Shown: positions 38,732-47,776 of the stretch, in pieces | Position numbering within the stretch: the first letter of the stretch is position 1 | Layout: the number at the start of each line of letters is the position of its first letter | Origin: JACCZX01 sp963786295 | Lineage (GTDB): Bacteria > Pseudomonadota > Gammaproteobacteria > Burkholderiales > Burkholderiaceae_F | NCBI GenBank assembly: GCA_963786295.1 | Contig: CAWAYV010000013.1 | Span: 1 to 64,000, forward strand | Direction of reading: 5' to 3' | DNA length: 64,000 nt | Translations under genes and position numbers: made by a program | Notes under the pieces: model-generated | What the model was told of the DNA's origin: nothing | Database searches by the model: none | What the model saw: the letters and a program-made list of their open reading frames with translations, nothing else

Positions 38732-39920
38732 ATGGATAGCAAAACTGAGCTGCAGCGCGCGCGCGCCCACACCGATTCGTTGTTCGAACTCGTTGCGCGC
38801 GAGACCTTGTACGAACGCCCGATCCCGGCCCGACACCGGCTGATTTTTTACGTCGGACATCTTGAGGCGTTCGACTGGAATCAACTCGCGCGCGGTGTCC
38901 TAGGCAAACCGTCGTTCGACGCGACGTTCGACACGTTGTTCGAAGCGGGCATCGATCCACCTCCCGGCCAGGCGCCGCAGGACACTCCGGCTGACTGGCC
39001 AACTGTCGAAGCCGTGCACGCATACAGACGCCCTCGCCCGCGCGGCCATCGATGGAATCTGGAATCAGATTCCGGCCGACATGCAACAAATGGTTATCGA
39101 ACACCGCTGGATGCATGCCGAAACAATCTGCTATCTGCTGCATCAACTCGACCCCGCGTTAAAGCGTCGACCCGCCACAGAGAAGCCGCTGATTGCGCCC
39201 GCTCCACGCAGTCAGTTCGTCCGCATACCCGCCGGGAGTGCGCGGCTCGGGCAGCCGAACGGCGAGTTCGGATGGGATAACGAATTTCCAACGTATAGGC
39301 AACCTGTGCCCGAGTTCGAAATCAGCAAACACAAAGTGACGAACGCCGAATACCTGAGCTTCGTCAATGATGGCGGTGTAGCGCCGTTGTTCTGGCGCCA
39401 ACGCGATGGCGCGTGGTGGTTGCACCGCATGTTTGATGAAGTGCCGCTCCCGCTTGATGCGCCGGTGTACGCGACGCATCAACAGGCAAGCGCCTATGCG
39501 CAATGGGCAAACGCTGCGCTGCCGACTGAAGCCGAGTGGCACCGCGCTGCTTATAAAGACGACGAGCAGGCATACCCGTGGGGCAATTCGCTACCGAACG
39601 GAGTCCACGGCAACTTTGATTTTGTCGAATGGGATCCGGTCGCCGTGACTGCGCATCCGGCCGGCGACAGCGCGTACGGCGTGTCGCAAATGATCGGCAA
39701 CGGATGGGAATGGACGGCAACGCCGTTTGCAGGCTTCGATGGGTTTGAACCGAGCTCTTACTACCCGGGCTACTCGGCCAACTTCTTTGACGACGATCAC
39801 TACGTGCTGAAGGGCGGCTCTCCCGTGACGTCGCGCCACCTGCTGCGCCGCTCGTTCAGAAACTGGTTTCGCGCTGACTATCCGTACGTGTATTCGACGA
39901 TGAGGCTGGTTCGGCGCTAG
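38732..39920 (+). CDS. egtB: ergothioneine sulfoxide synthase-type protein (one frameshift)
   Basis: About 396 residues. N-terminal DinB-like domain (DSLFELVARETLYERPIPAR, FYVGHLEAFDWNQL with the first His ligand; MVIEHRWMHAETICYLLHQL with the H-x3-H-type ligands) and a C-terminal FGE-sulfatase domain (FVRIPAGSARLGQPNGEFGW, MIGNGWEWTATPFAGFDGFE, LLRRSFRNWFRADYPYVYST). Joins cysteine or gamma-glutamylcysteine to hercynine using iron and oxygen. One extra base near 39021 shifts the frame. egtD is 600 bp away on the other strand. Confidence 0.9.
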
Positions 39921-40494
39921 GAGTAGTCGCACGCGCTGGCGGCGCCATTTTCCGCGTTAAATCGATCAGCGCCTCGAGTAACTGGACAATCAGCTTGCGC
40001 GCTGTTTCATCGGTCAACTCACCTTGCTCGTTGAACCGCTTTGCCGCCGAAGCGATCATCACTTCCGGCTGATTGACCACCGGCATATCGAGATACACCA
40101 TCATCTGCCGCAAATGGTATTGGGCGCGCGCGGTTCCAATGCTCCCGATAGACGCACCCATGATCGCCGCCGGCTTGTGCTGCCAGGCGCTCTGACCGTA
40201 GGGTCTCCCGGCCCAATCGATCGCGTTCTTTAGCACGCCCGGCACCGAATAGTTGTACTCCGGCGTCACAAACAACACCGCGTCACTGTCCTTGATCCTC
40301 GCCTTCAACTGGACGACCGTAGAGGGAGGCGATGCTTCGTGATCTTGATTGAACGGCGGAATCCCGTCCAACTCAATGATGTCGAGCCTCGCACCGGCAG
40401 GCACCAGCTGCTGCGCGGCGCGCAACGCGGCACGGTTGTAGGAGGCCTTACGCAGACTGCCTGCGAGACCGAGAATCCGAATCGGGTCGTTCAT
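39856..40494 (-). CDS. NADPH-dependent FMN reductase
   Basis: 212 residues from ATG 40494. Flavodoxin-like fold: ILGLAGSLRKASYNRAALRA (phosphate loop GSLRxxSxN), FVTPEYNYSVPGVLKNAIDW (PEYN.S.PG.LKNAIDW signature) and AIMGASIGSIGTARAQYHLR. Reduces FMN, quinones or chromate in the cytoplasm. TAGAAC lies 7 nt before ATG. The C-terminal 20 residues overlap convergent egtB by 65 bp; a Ser/Thr-rich tail suggests the real stop was lost or the frame is extended. Confidence 0.9.
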   Translation of the reverse strand: MNDPIRILGLAGSLRKASYNRAALRAAQQLVPAGARLDIIELDGIPPFNQDHEASPPSTVVQLKARIKDSDAVLFVTPEYNYSVPGVLKNAIDWAGRPYGQSAWQHKPAAIMGASIGSIGTARAQYHLRQMMVYLDMPVVNQPEVMIASAAKRFNEQGELTDETARKLIVQLLEALIDLTRKMAPPARATTPSAEPASSSNTRTDSQRETSF

Positions 40495-40528
40495 AGCGCG
40501 GGTTCTAAAAAAAGGAGCGTACGCCGTT

Positions 40529-41509
40529 CTAAGCGGCCGCGAGCGCCACTGCGAAGCCGCACCGGTCGTCGGTATACAACTGAACCGATCGGTAACCTGC
40601 CCGCGTGAGCAGTTGCCGCAAGCTTTCCGGCGTGTACTTGTAAGAGTTTTCGGTATGGATACGCGCACCTACTCCAAATGCGCGCTCGGTTCCTGGCCAA
40701 CGCACCGTCACATCGCGGCGCGCTTCAACGTGCATTTCGACTCGCGAGTGTTCGGGATTGAAAAAAGCGACGTGGCGCCAGTCTGCGACATCGAAGTCGC
40801 TGCCCAGTAATGCATTGACGTTGCGCAGCACGTTCAAGTTGAATGCCGCGGTGACGCCGAGCGGATCGTCGTAGGCAAGATCGAGCAGCCGTTTGTCCTT
40901 GACGAGATCGACCCCCAGCAGCAGGTGTCCATCGTCGCCACACACTGCGCGTGTGCGCCGTAAGAACGGCAACGCCTGCTCGGGCTCAAAGTTTCCGATC
41001 GACGAGCCTGGATAGAACAGCACGCGCGATCCGTCCGCGACTTCCTCGGGAAGCTCAATTGTCTGAGTGAAGTCCTGCGCGATGCCGATCATCGAGTGCT
41101 GCGGGTTGCGCTGCGCCAGCACGTTGAGCCGATCGCGCAGAAACTCGGCAGCGATATCGATCGCCACATACTGCGTCGGCGCCAGCCAGCCGAACAAACG
41201 CTCGGCCTTTTCGCAATTGCCGGCACCGAGGTCGATCAGCACGCCGCCCGGTCCAATGCGCGCGGCGATCTCGTGCACGTGGGCCTCGACGATCGCGCGC
41301 TCGGTGCGCATCAACGGATACTCGGGCAGCTCGCAAATCGCCTCGAATAGGCGCGATCCGACCGCGTCGTAAAAATATTTCGGCGGTATCGACGCGTGCG
41401 GTTCGAGCAGCGCCTCGGCGAGCTCCGCGCGCGGATCAACCGTCACCGCGAGCAGATCGATGAACTGCGGCGCTGCTCGTAAGGGCGCAAGGACTTCGTC
41501 AGGAACCAT
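40529..41509 (-). CDS. egtD: L-histidine N-alpha-methyltransferase (hercynine synthase)
   Basis: 326 residues, family length. Trimethylates histidine to hercynine, the first step of ergothioneine synthesis. EgtD/DUF2260 signatures: IPPKYFYDAVGSRLFEAICE, LPEYPLMRTERAI, GGVLIDLGAGNCEKAERLF (SAM loop), VLFYPGSSIGNFEPEQAL, LLGVDLVKDKRLLDLAYDD and HTENSYKYTPESLRQLLTRA. TAAGAT lies 6 nt before the ATG, suggesting a leaderless transcript. Works with egtB at 38732. Confidence 0.95.
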   Translation of the reverse strand: MVPDEVLAPLRAAPQFIDLLAVTVDPRAELAEALLEPHASIPPKYFYDAVGSRLFEAICELPEYPLMRTERAIVEAHVHEIAARIGPGGVLIDLGAGNCEKAERLFGWLAPTQYVAIDIAAEFLRDRLNVLAQRNPQHSMIGIAQDFTQTIELPEEVADGSRVLFYPGSSIGNFEPEQALPFLRRTRAVCGDDGHLLLGVDLVKDKRLLDLAYDDPLGVTAAFNLNVLRNVNALLGSDFDVADWRHVAFFNPEHSRVEMHVEARRDVTVRWPGTERAFGVGARIHTENSYKYTPESLRQLLTRAGYRSVQLYTDDRCGFAVALAAA

Positions 41510-41529
41510 AGATTGATCTTAAGACCGTA

Positions 41530-42747
41530 CTAATACGGATGCGTGGTGGCGTAGAGGCCCGCAGCTTGCAATGTGCGAAGCACTTCATCGATGTGCTCCG
41601 GCCCGCGCGTCTGCAGAACGAACTCGAGCTCGGCATTCTGGACCGGCAGCGTGGTAAACGCGCGTTGATGTTCGACTTCCTCAATATTTGCTCCCGCTTG
41701 CCCGATCAACGTCGCCGCTCGCGCCAATTCGCCCGGTACATCACGCGTGTGCACTCGGATGCGAGCCAGTCGACCAGCACGAACCATGCCGCGTTCGATG
41801 ATGTCAGCCAGCACCATCGGATCGATATTGCCGCCGCACAGGATCAGCCCGACCTTGCGACCGATAAAGCGCTCGCGATGTCGCATCATCGCCGCCAGCC
41901 CGGTCGCGCCGGCACCTTCGACGACGGACTTTTCGATCTCGAGCAGCATCACGATCGCCTGTTCGATATCGCCTTCGGACACGAGCACCACATCGTTGAC
42001 CAACCTCTTGACGATCTGCACAGTCAGATCACCTGGCTGCTTGACGGCGATGCCTTCGGCCAGCGTCGCATTAGCCGAAGGCATGTCGACACCCTTGAAC
42101 GCCGCATACATCGACGGAAACTGATCGGTCTGCACGCCGACGATGTCGATCGCAGGCTTAAGGTGACGTGCCGCAATCGCAACGCCTGAAATCAATCCGC
42201 CACCACCGATCGCCACGCACAGGCAATCGATACTCGGCTGTTGGGTGAGCATTTCGAGCGCGATCGTGCCCTGCCCCGCAATCACGTCGGGATCATCGTA
42301 CGGATGCAGCATCGTCAGCGCACGCGAACTCGCGAGCCGCGCGGCTTCGGCTTTCGCATCGTCAAACGTGTCGCCGAAGAGCACGACCTCGGCGCCGAAG
42401 CCGCGCGTACGTTCGATCTTGACCATCGGCGAAAAACGCGGCATCACAATCACCGCCGGAACGCCAAGCAGCTGCGCGTGGTAAGCAACCCCCTGTGCGT
42501 GATTACCGGCTGACACCGCTATCACGCCTTTGTCGCGCTGCTGCTGTGACATCAAGGTGAGCTTGTTCAGCGCGCCGCGTTCCTTGAACGACGAGGTGAA
42601 CTGCAGGTTCTCGAACTTCAGGTAAACCTCGGCGCCGGTGATCTGCGACAGCGTCCGCGAATGCAGACACGGCGTAATCTCGACGTGGCCCGCCAGCCGG
42701 GCCTGCGCTGCAATGACGTCGTCAAAGGTGACTGCGGTTTTGTTCAA
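41530..42747 (-). CDS. ilvA: threonine ammonia-lyase / threonine dehydratase
   Basis: 405 residues from a TTG at 42747; a longer GTG start at 42792 would put the -10-like TACAAT (42775-42780) inside the gene. PLP fold: YLKFENLQFTSSFKERGALN (Lys of the Schiff base), VIAVSAGNHAQGVAYHAQLL, GQGTIALEM, CVAIGGGGLISGVAIAARHL, GLILCGGNIDP. One C-terminal ACT domain (RIRVHTRDVPGELARAATLI). Deaminates threonine to 2-oxobutyrate. The single ACT domain and length fit the TdcB/short IlvA group rather than E. coli IlvA. Confidence 0.92.
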   Translation of the reverse strand: MNKTAVTFDDVIAAQARLAGHVEITPCLHSRTLSQITGAEVYLKFENLQFTSSFKERGALNKLTLMSQQQRDKGVIAVSAGNHAQGVAYHAQLLGVPAVIVMPRFSPMVKIERTRGFGAEVVLFGDTFDDAKAEAARLASSRALTMLHPYDDPDVIAGQGTIALEMLTQQPSIDCLCVAIGGGGLISGVAIAARHLKPAIDIVGVQTDQFPSMYAAFKGVDMPSANATLAEGIAVKQPGDLTVQIVKRLVNDVVLVSEGDIEQAIVMLLEIEKSVVEGAGATGLAAMMRHRERFIGRKVGLILCGGNIDPMVLADIIERGMVRAGRLARIRVHTRDVPGELARAATLIGQAGANIEEVEHQRAFTTLPVQNAELEFVLQTRGPEHIDEVLRTLQAAGLYATTHPY

Positions 42748-42818
42748 TGCAGTGCTTGCCAGGTGCGGCGCTTGATTGTAGCGAGAGCGCACGCAGTGCC
42801 GCTCCGTAGAATCTGCGC

Positions 42819-43487
42819 ATGCTGGCGGTCGAAGGTCTGGTCAAGCGGTTCGGTGCGCGTACCGTGCTCGATGGACTCAGCCTTAGCGTTACGGCCGGTG
42901 AATACGTCGCGGTCGTCGGCGAGTCGGGGTCCGGCAAATCGACGTTGCTGAACTTGATTGCGGGTCTTGATCAGCCCGATGCCGGAAGTGTCGCGATCGA
43001 TGGCGCGAACCTCGGCGTGATGAACGATGAACAACGCACGCTGACCCGACGCGCGAAACTCGGCTTTGTGTTTCAGTCGTTTCACATCCTGCCGCATCTG
43101 ACGGTTGCGCAGAACGTCGAGCTGCCGCTGGTGCTGCTGGGCGTCGCGCGCGATGCGCGCGCCGAGCGTGTGGCCGAGCTGCTGACCGCGGTCGGCCTCG
43201 GCGATCGCGGCGCGAGCATGCCGCGCGAGCTGTCGGGTGGCGAGCTGCAACGTATCGCGCTCGCGCGCGCGCTCGTGCATCGCCCCCTGCTGATCCTCGC
43301 TGACGAGCCGACCGGCAATCTTGACCCGGACACCGCGCAAACCGTATTGAGGCTGCTGGCGCGCGAAATCCGGTCGCGCTGCGCCGGCGGCGTGCTGGTT
43401 ACGCATTCCGAATCGGCCGCGCAATCAGCGGACCGCATCGTTGTGCTCGATCACGGACGGCTGAGTCCAAAGCCATGTTCTGGCTAG
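42819..43487 (+). CDS. ABC transporter ATPase, LolD/MacB type
   Basis: 222 residues. Walker A GESGSGKSTLLNLIAGLDQP, Q-loop GFVFQSFHILPHLTVAQNVE, signature LSGGELQRIALARALVH, Walker B LILADEPTGNLD, H-loop VTHS. These are the features of ATPases that pair with FtsX-like permeases. TAGAAT sits 6 nt before the ATG. Overlaps the permease gene by 13 bp. Energises export or release of lipoproteins or lipids (inference from type). Confidence 0.94.
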   Translation: MLAVEGLVKRFGARTVLDGLSLSVTAGEYVAVVGESGSGKSTLLNLIAGLDQPDAGSVAIDGANLGVMNDEQRTLTRRAKLGFVFQSFHILPHLTVAQNVELPLVLLGVARDARAERVAELLTAVGLGDRGASMPRELSGGELQRIALARALVHRPLLILADEPTGNLDPDTAQTVLRLLAREIRSRCAGGVLVTHSESAAQSADRIVVLDHGRLSPKPCSG

Positions 43488-46003
43488 CAAGGCACGTCAT
43501 CGCCGGCTACGCGCGACAGCATCGGGTGCGCACGCTGGTCCAGATCATCGCGATTGCGGTCGGTGTTGCGCTCGGCTATGCGGTGCACTTGATCAACGCG
43601 TCGGCACTGAACGAGTTTTCGTCCGCAGTGAGATCCGCGACCGGACAAGCCGACGCCTCGATCACCGGATCAACCACAGGATTTGACGAGCGTGTGCTGG
43701 AACGCGTGATCGCGCATCCGTCCGTCGAGCTTGCAAGCCCGCGCCTCACCATCAGCGCAGCCGTGCTCGATACCGGCGCCGAGACGGCACCATTGCTGAC
43801 GATCGTCGGGCTCGATGCACTTCGCGCGTCGGCGTTGTCGTCGAATCTGCTTCCGGTGCCCCCGCGCGGCGCTTCGCGTTTCGCTTTGATCGACGACGGA
43901 ATCTTCCTTTCGCCGGCCGCGCTGCAGAAGTTCCGCCTCAACGTTGGCGATGCACTGCGCGTGCAGGTCACCGATCGAGTCGTATCGCTGCCCATCGTCG
44001 GCACTGTGCCCGGTGCAGGTGCTGAACAACTGATCGGCGTGATGGATCTGGGTTTTGCGCAATGGCGGCTCGATAGGCTCGGAACGCTGACGCGCATCGA
44101 CTTGAAGCTCGCCCCCGGCGCATCACCGGCCTCGGTCGCGCAGTCGCTCACGCTGCCGTCCGGCGTTGCCTTGACGGGCACCGACACCGAAGAGACACGC
44201 GTATCGAATCTTTCACGTGCGTATCGCGTCAACCTGAGCGTGCTGGCGCTGGTGGCGCTGTTTACCGGCGCGTTCCTGGTGTTGTCGCTGCAGGCGCAGG
44301 CGACGATCGCGCGCCGTTCGCAACTGGCGTTTCTGCGCGTGACCGGTGTCACTGCGCGCGAAGTTCAATGGCTGCTGATCGGCGAGGCACTGTTGCTTGG
44401 TGCAATCGGCAGCGCGCTCGGTCTCGTACTCGGCGCGGCGCTCGCAACGGTCAGCCTGCAGTTGCTCGGCGGCGATCTAGGCAGTGGCTTCTTTTCCGGC
44501 ACGCAGCCCGAGGTCGAATACTCCGCAGGTCCGCTCGCGGCTTTTTTTGCACTGGGTTTGGCCGCGTCGATCGCCGGCAGCTGGTTACCGGCGCGCGACG
44601 CGGCTCGCACATCGCCTGCGCTCGCGATGAAGGCGGGCGCCGAAGAAGATGCGCACAAGCCGCTCGGCCGCGCGTGGCCCGGTGTTGCGCTGCTGGTGTT
44701 GGCAGCCCTGCTCGTGGGACTGCCACCGGTCAACGGCATTCCCGTGTTCGGCTACGCGACGATCGCGGCAGTGTTGATCGGCGCCATCGTGTTGCAGACG
44801 AGAATCGCGCGCTCGGTGTTCGAGCCGCTCGCGCGCTATCTGGAACGCTCTGCAAAATCGCCGACATTGTTGCTTGCGGTGACGCGGATCGCGCAGGCGC
44901 CGAGCTTTGCCGCGATCGGCATGGCCGGCATCGTCGCGAGCTTCGCGTTGATGATTGCGATGGCCACGATGGTCGCGAGCTTTCGCGACTCGGTCGACGA
45001 CTGGCTGACGCGCATTCTGCCGGCGCCGCTTTACGTGCGCGCGGCGCCCGGCGCATCGACCGCATTTTTCTCTCAGGCGGACATCGAACGCATCAAGTCG
45101 CATCCGGCGGTTGAACGTGCTGAATTTTCGCGCGCTGTCCGATTGCAGCTAGATCCGCAGCGCGCGCAAGTGACATTGATCGCACGGCCCATCGACGCTG
45201 CCAATCCGGGCGCCATGCTGCCATTGACGGGGGCGACCGCACCGTGGACGCAGGGTATGCCGCCACCGATCTGGATCAGCGAACCGATGGTCGATATCTA
45301 CGGCATGCGCGTGGGCCAAACCGTTGAATTGCCGCTGGGCGGCCGCTCGCAAGCGTTCACCGTCGCCGGTGTGTGGCGCGACTATGCGCGCCAGTTCGGC
45401 GCGATCGCGATGCGCACGTCCGACTATCAATCGTTGACCGGCGATAACACCGTGACCGACGCTGCCGTATGGCTGAAGCCTGGCTACGTCGCGAGCCGCG
45501 TGATTGCCGAATTGCGCACGCAGATCGAATCGCCGGCGGCCGAGTTCGCCGAAACCGGTGAGATTCGCCAGATCAGTCTGCGAATCTTCGATCGCAGCTT
45601 TGCGGTCACTTATGTGCTCGAAATCGCGGCAATCGTGATCGGGCTGATCGGCATCGCGGCGACCTTTTCATCGCAGGCGATTGCGCGTACCCGCGAGTTC
45701 GGCATGCTGCGCCACATTGGGCTGACGCGACGGCAGATACTGCAGATGCTCGCGCTCGAGGGCGCGCTGCTAACTGCGCTGGCCATTGCAGTAGGTTTGG
45801 TGACCGGGCTTGTAGTGTCGATCGTGTTGATCGAAGTGATCAATCCGCAGTCGTTTAACTGGACGATGGACTTCAACGCGCCGCAGGGCCTGATCGCCGT
45901 GCTCATGATGGCGTTGATGGCGGCAGCGGTCGCTACGGCCGTGCTAGCCGGCCGCCGCGCGGTGTCGATCGACGCCGTGCGCGCCGTTAGCGAGGACTGG
46001 TAA
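43475..46003 (+). CDS. FtsX-like ABC permease (8+ TM, duplicated)
   Basis: 842 residues. N-terminal TM VRTLVQIIAIAVGVALGYAV, a large periplasmic domain, FtsX block 1 (LALVALFTGAFLVLSLQAQA, LIGEALLLGAIGSALGLVLG), a middle pair (VALLVLAALLVGLPPVNGIP), a second periplasmic domain and FtsX block 2 (VLEIAAIVIGLIGIAATFSS, ARTREFGMLRHIGLTRRQIL). This two-block layout is that of AttF/G-like and YbbP-like permeases. Start ATG 43475 inside the ATPase gene; stop overlaps the next ATG (TAATG). Confidence 0.93.
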   Translation: MFWLARHVIAGYARQHRVRTLVQIIAIAVGVALGYAVHLINASALNEFSSAVRSATGQADASITGSTTGFDERVLERVIAHPSVELASPRLTISAAVLDTGAETAPLLTIVGLDALRASALSSNLLPVPPRGASRFALIDDGIFLSPAALQKFRLNVGDALRVQVTDRVVSLPIVGTVPGAGAEQLIGVMDLGFAQWRLDRLGTLTRIDLKLAPGASPASVAQSLTLPSGVALTGTDTEETRVSNLSRAYRVNLSVLALVALFTGAFLVLSLQAQATIARRSQLAFLRVTGVTAREVQWLLIGEALLLGAIGSALGLVLGAALATVSLQLLGGDLGSGFFSGTQPEVEYSAGPLAAFFALGLAASIAGSWLPARDAARTSPALAMKAGAEEDAHKPLGRAWPGVALLVLAALLVGLPPVNGIPVFGYATIAAVLIGAIVLQTRIARSVFEPLARYLERSAKSPTLLLAVTRIAQAPSFAAIGMAGIVASFALMIAMATMVASFRDSVDDWLTRILPAPLYVRAAPGASTAFFSQADIERIKSHPAVERAEFSRAVRLQLDPQRAQVTLIARPIDAANPGAMLPLTGATAPWTQGMPPPIWISEPMVDIYGMRVGQTVELPLGGRSQAFTVAGVWRDYARQFGAIAMRTSDYQSLTGDNTVTDAAVWLKPGYVASRVIAELRTQIESPAAEFAETGEIRQISLRIFDRSFAVTYVLEIAAIVIGLIGIAATFSSQAIARTREFGMLRHIGLTRRQILQMLALEGALLTALAIAVGLVTGLVVSIVLIEVINPQSFNWTMDFNAPQGLIAVLMMALMAAAVATAVLAGRRAVSIDAVRAVSEDW

Positions 46004-47091
46004 TGCCGTCGCGCCGTGCGTTCATGCTTGCCGCGGCCGCACTGGCTTCAAACCCAGCGCGTGCGCGGGTTGATTACGCCACCGTATTTCCGCGACCGCT
46101 GATCTTTCCGCGCGATCACGGTGCCCATCCGGAGTATCGAACCGAGTGGTGGTACATGACCGGTTGGCTCGACAGCCCACGCGAAGCCAGCGCAGCGCCG
46201 ATCGGCTTTCAGATCACGTTTTTCAGAACGCGCACGACGATCGACCCTGCGAACCCGAGCACGTTTGCGGCCAAGCAGTTATTGATTGCGCATGCAGCGA
46301 TTGCCGATCCCGCGCGCGGCACCCTGCTGCATGACGAACGTATTGCGCGCACGGGCTTCGACGCAGCGTCGGTCTCCACCGAAGACACCGATGTGCTACT
46401 CGATCGCTGGCGCCTGGCGCGTTCGCCGCGCAGCGGCGCCTATCGCGGCGTCGTTGCCGCCCGCAGCTTCACGCTCGAACTCGATGCGCAACCAACGCAA
46501 CCACTGTTGCTGCAGGGCGAAGCCGGCTACTCGCGCAAAGGGCCGCTGCCAACGCAAGCCAGCTATTACTACTCGCAGCCGCATCTCGCGGTGCGTGCGG
46601 TAATCACGCGCGACGGCAAACGCGAAGAGCGCACCGGCCATGGGTGGCTCGATCACGAATGGTCGAGCACGTTACTCGCCGACGACGCGGCAGGATGGGA
46701 CTGGATCGGCATGAACTTCGACGATGGCAGTGCGCTGACAGCGTTTTCGATCCGCAGTCAGCAATCCAACTCTCCTCCGCTGCATGCTTACGCGTCGCTG
46801 CGGCCGCGTGGCGGTCACGCGCAAACATTCGGGACGCGCGACGTGCGCTTTTCAACATTGACCGAGTGGACCTCACCGCGCACGCGCGCTACCTGGCCGG
46901 TTGCACGCGAAGTACGCATCGGTGAGCGAACGTTCGTCACGCAGCCGCTGATGAACGACCAGGAGCTCGATTCGCGCTCGAGCACGGGTGCCGTGTACTG
47001 GGAGGGTGCGAGTCGGTTACTGGAGAACAGCAAACCTATAGGACGCGGCTATCTCGAGATGACCGGCTACGTCGCGCCGTTTCGGCCATAG
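46003..47091 (+). CDS. AttH/lipocalin-like exported protein (CrtC-like fold)
   Basis: 362 residues. Signal RRAFMLAAAALASNPARA. Family marks: RDHGAHPEYRTEWWYMTGWL (the E-WWY motif), ASYYYSQPHLAVRA (YYYS..P motif), GHGWLDHEWSS (W-D-HEWS), GWDWIGMNFDDGSALTAF. AttH/CrtC-like proteins adopt two lipocalin-type barrels. The order ATPase-permease-AttH is typical for this transporter and suggests the protein handles the exported lipid or lipoprotein in the periplasm (inference). Last gene before the cassette array. Confidence 0.9.
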   Translation: MPSRRAFMLAAAALASNPARARVDYATVFPRPLIFPRDHGAHPEYRTEWWYMTGWLDSPREASAAPIGFQITFFRTRTTIDPANPSTFAAKQLLIAHAAIADPARGTLLHDERIARTGFDAASVSTEDTDVLLDRWRLARSPRSGAYRGVVAARSFTLELDAQPTQPLLLQGEAGYSRKGPLPTQASYYYSQPHLAVRAVITRDGKREERTGHGWLDHEWSSTLLADDAAGWDWIGMNFDDGSALTAFSIRSQQSNSPPLHAYASLRPRGGHAQTFGTRDVRFSTLTEWTSPRTRATWPVAREVRIGERTFVTQPLMNDQELDSRSSTGAVYWEGASRLLENSKPIGRGYLEMTGYVAPFRP

Positions 47092-47123
47092 CGACTGCGT
47101 GACCGAACGCCTGCGGTTTTATC

Positions 47124-47304
47124 GTTAGAGGACACGGGCGAAAGTGGCGTGTCGTGGTCGGTATTCTCGGCTGAGCGATCGCGGCGCTCGGCTTTGTTTC
47201 TCACTGGCGTTGGTATTGGAGTCGCCCTGATTGACACTTGTGTCCTCTAGCATTTCGTTGGAGAGCCGACGCTCTGCGAGCGTGGCTCAACTCAGTCGTT
47301 GGGC
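47124..47304 (+). repeat. first boundary and degenerate attC of the cassette array
   Basis: GTTAGAG (47124-47130) can be read as an R' core and CTCTAGC...GTTGGGC (47245-47304) as a 60-bp attC-like site with paired arms GAGCC/GGCTC. GTTAGAGGACAC and GTGTCCTCTAGC are inverse to each other, as expected for the two cores of one cassette. In between there is no gene, so this would be a 180-bp empty cassette. Weak individually; supported by the clear attC further on. Confidence 0.4.
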
Positions 47305-47344
47305 GTCTATAACCCAATCAAAGTTCAGTATCGGGAGATGAGTC

Positions 47345-47749
47345 ATGAGAAAGACCTTCACCGGCAGCTGTCACTGTGGAGCCGTCCGCTACGAGGCGGA
47401 GATCGATCTCGCTCAAGGAACCGCCAAATGCAATTGCACGTTTTGCATGAAGGCGCGTTCGTGGAAGGTGTTTGTAAAACCCTCGTCATTCCGCCTGTTA
47501 AGCGGCAGCGATAATGTGAAGGGTTATCACAAGCATCCGGACTCGTCGCCTAAATACTTCTGCGTCACATGCGGCGTGCGGACACACGAGCTTGGCAGTG
47601 CCGACTACATGGGCGGAGATTTCGTCGGAATCTATATCGCCACTCTCGATAACGTCGAGCCTGGCGAATTAATCATGGCGCCAGTGCGCTATTCGGATGG
47701 GCGCAACAACAACTGGCAAAACCCGCCAGTGGAAACGCGGTACCTGTGA
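47345..47749 (+). CDS. GFA (CENP-V) family zinc protein 1
   Basis: 134 residues, ATG 47345 behind GGGAG. Zinc-binding cysteines: GSCHCGAVRYE, KCNCTFCMKARSW, FCVTCGVRTHELG. The GFA fold was named after a glutathione-dependent formaldehyde-activating enzyme; most members, including short ones like this, have unknown substrates. First of four GFA genes in the array. Only 27 bp to the next GFA gene without an attC between, so the two may form one cassette. Confidence 0.88.
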   Translation: MRKTFTGSCHCGAVRYEAEIDLAQGTAKCNCTFCMKARSWKVFVKPSSFRLLSGSDNVKGYHKHPDSSPKYFCVTCGVRTHELGSADYMGGDFVGIYIATLDNVEPGELIMAPVRYSDGRNNNWQNPPVETRYL

Positions 47750-47776
47750 GCACATGTCGAGCGCTGAGAGGGAGAC

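Noticed and set aside
43576..45103. Long antisense frames in the FtsX permease gene
   Set aside because: Shadows of a well-conserved plus-strand gene; no start signals or motifs.
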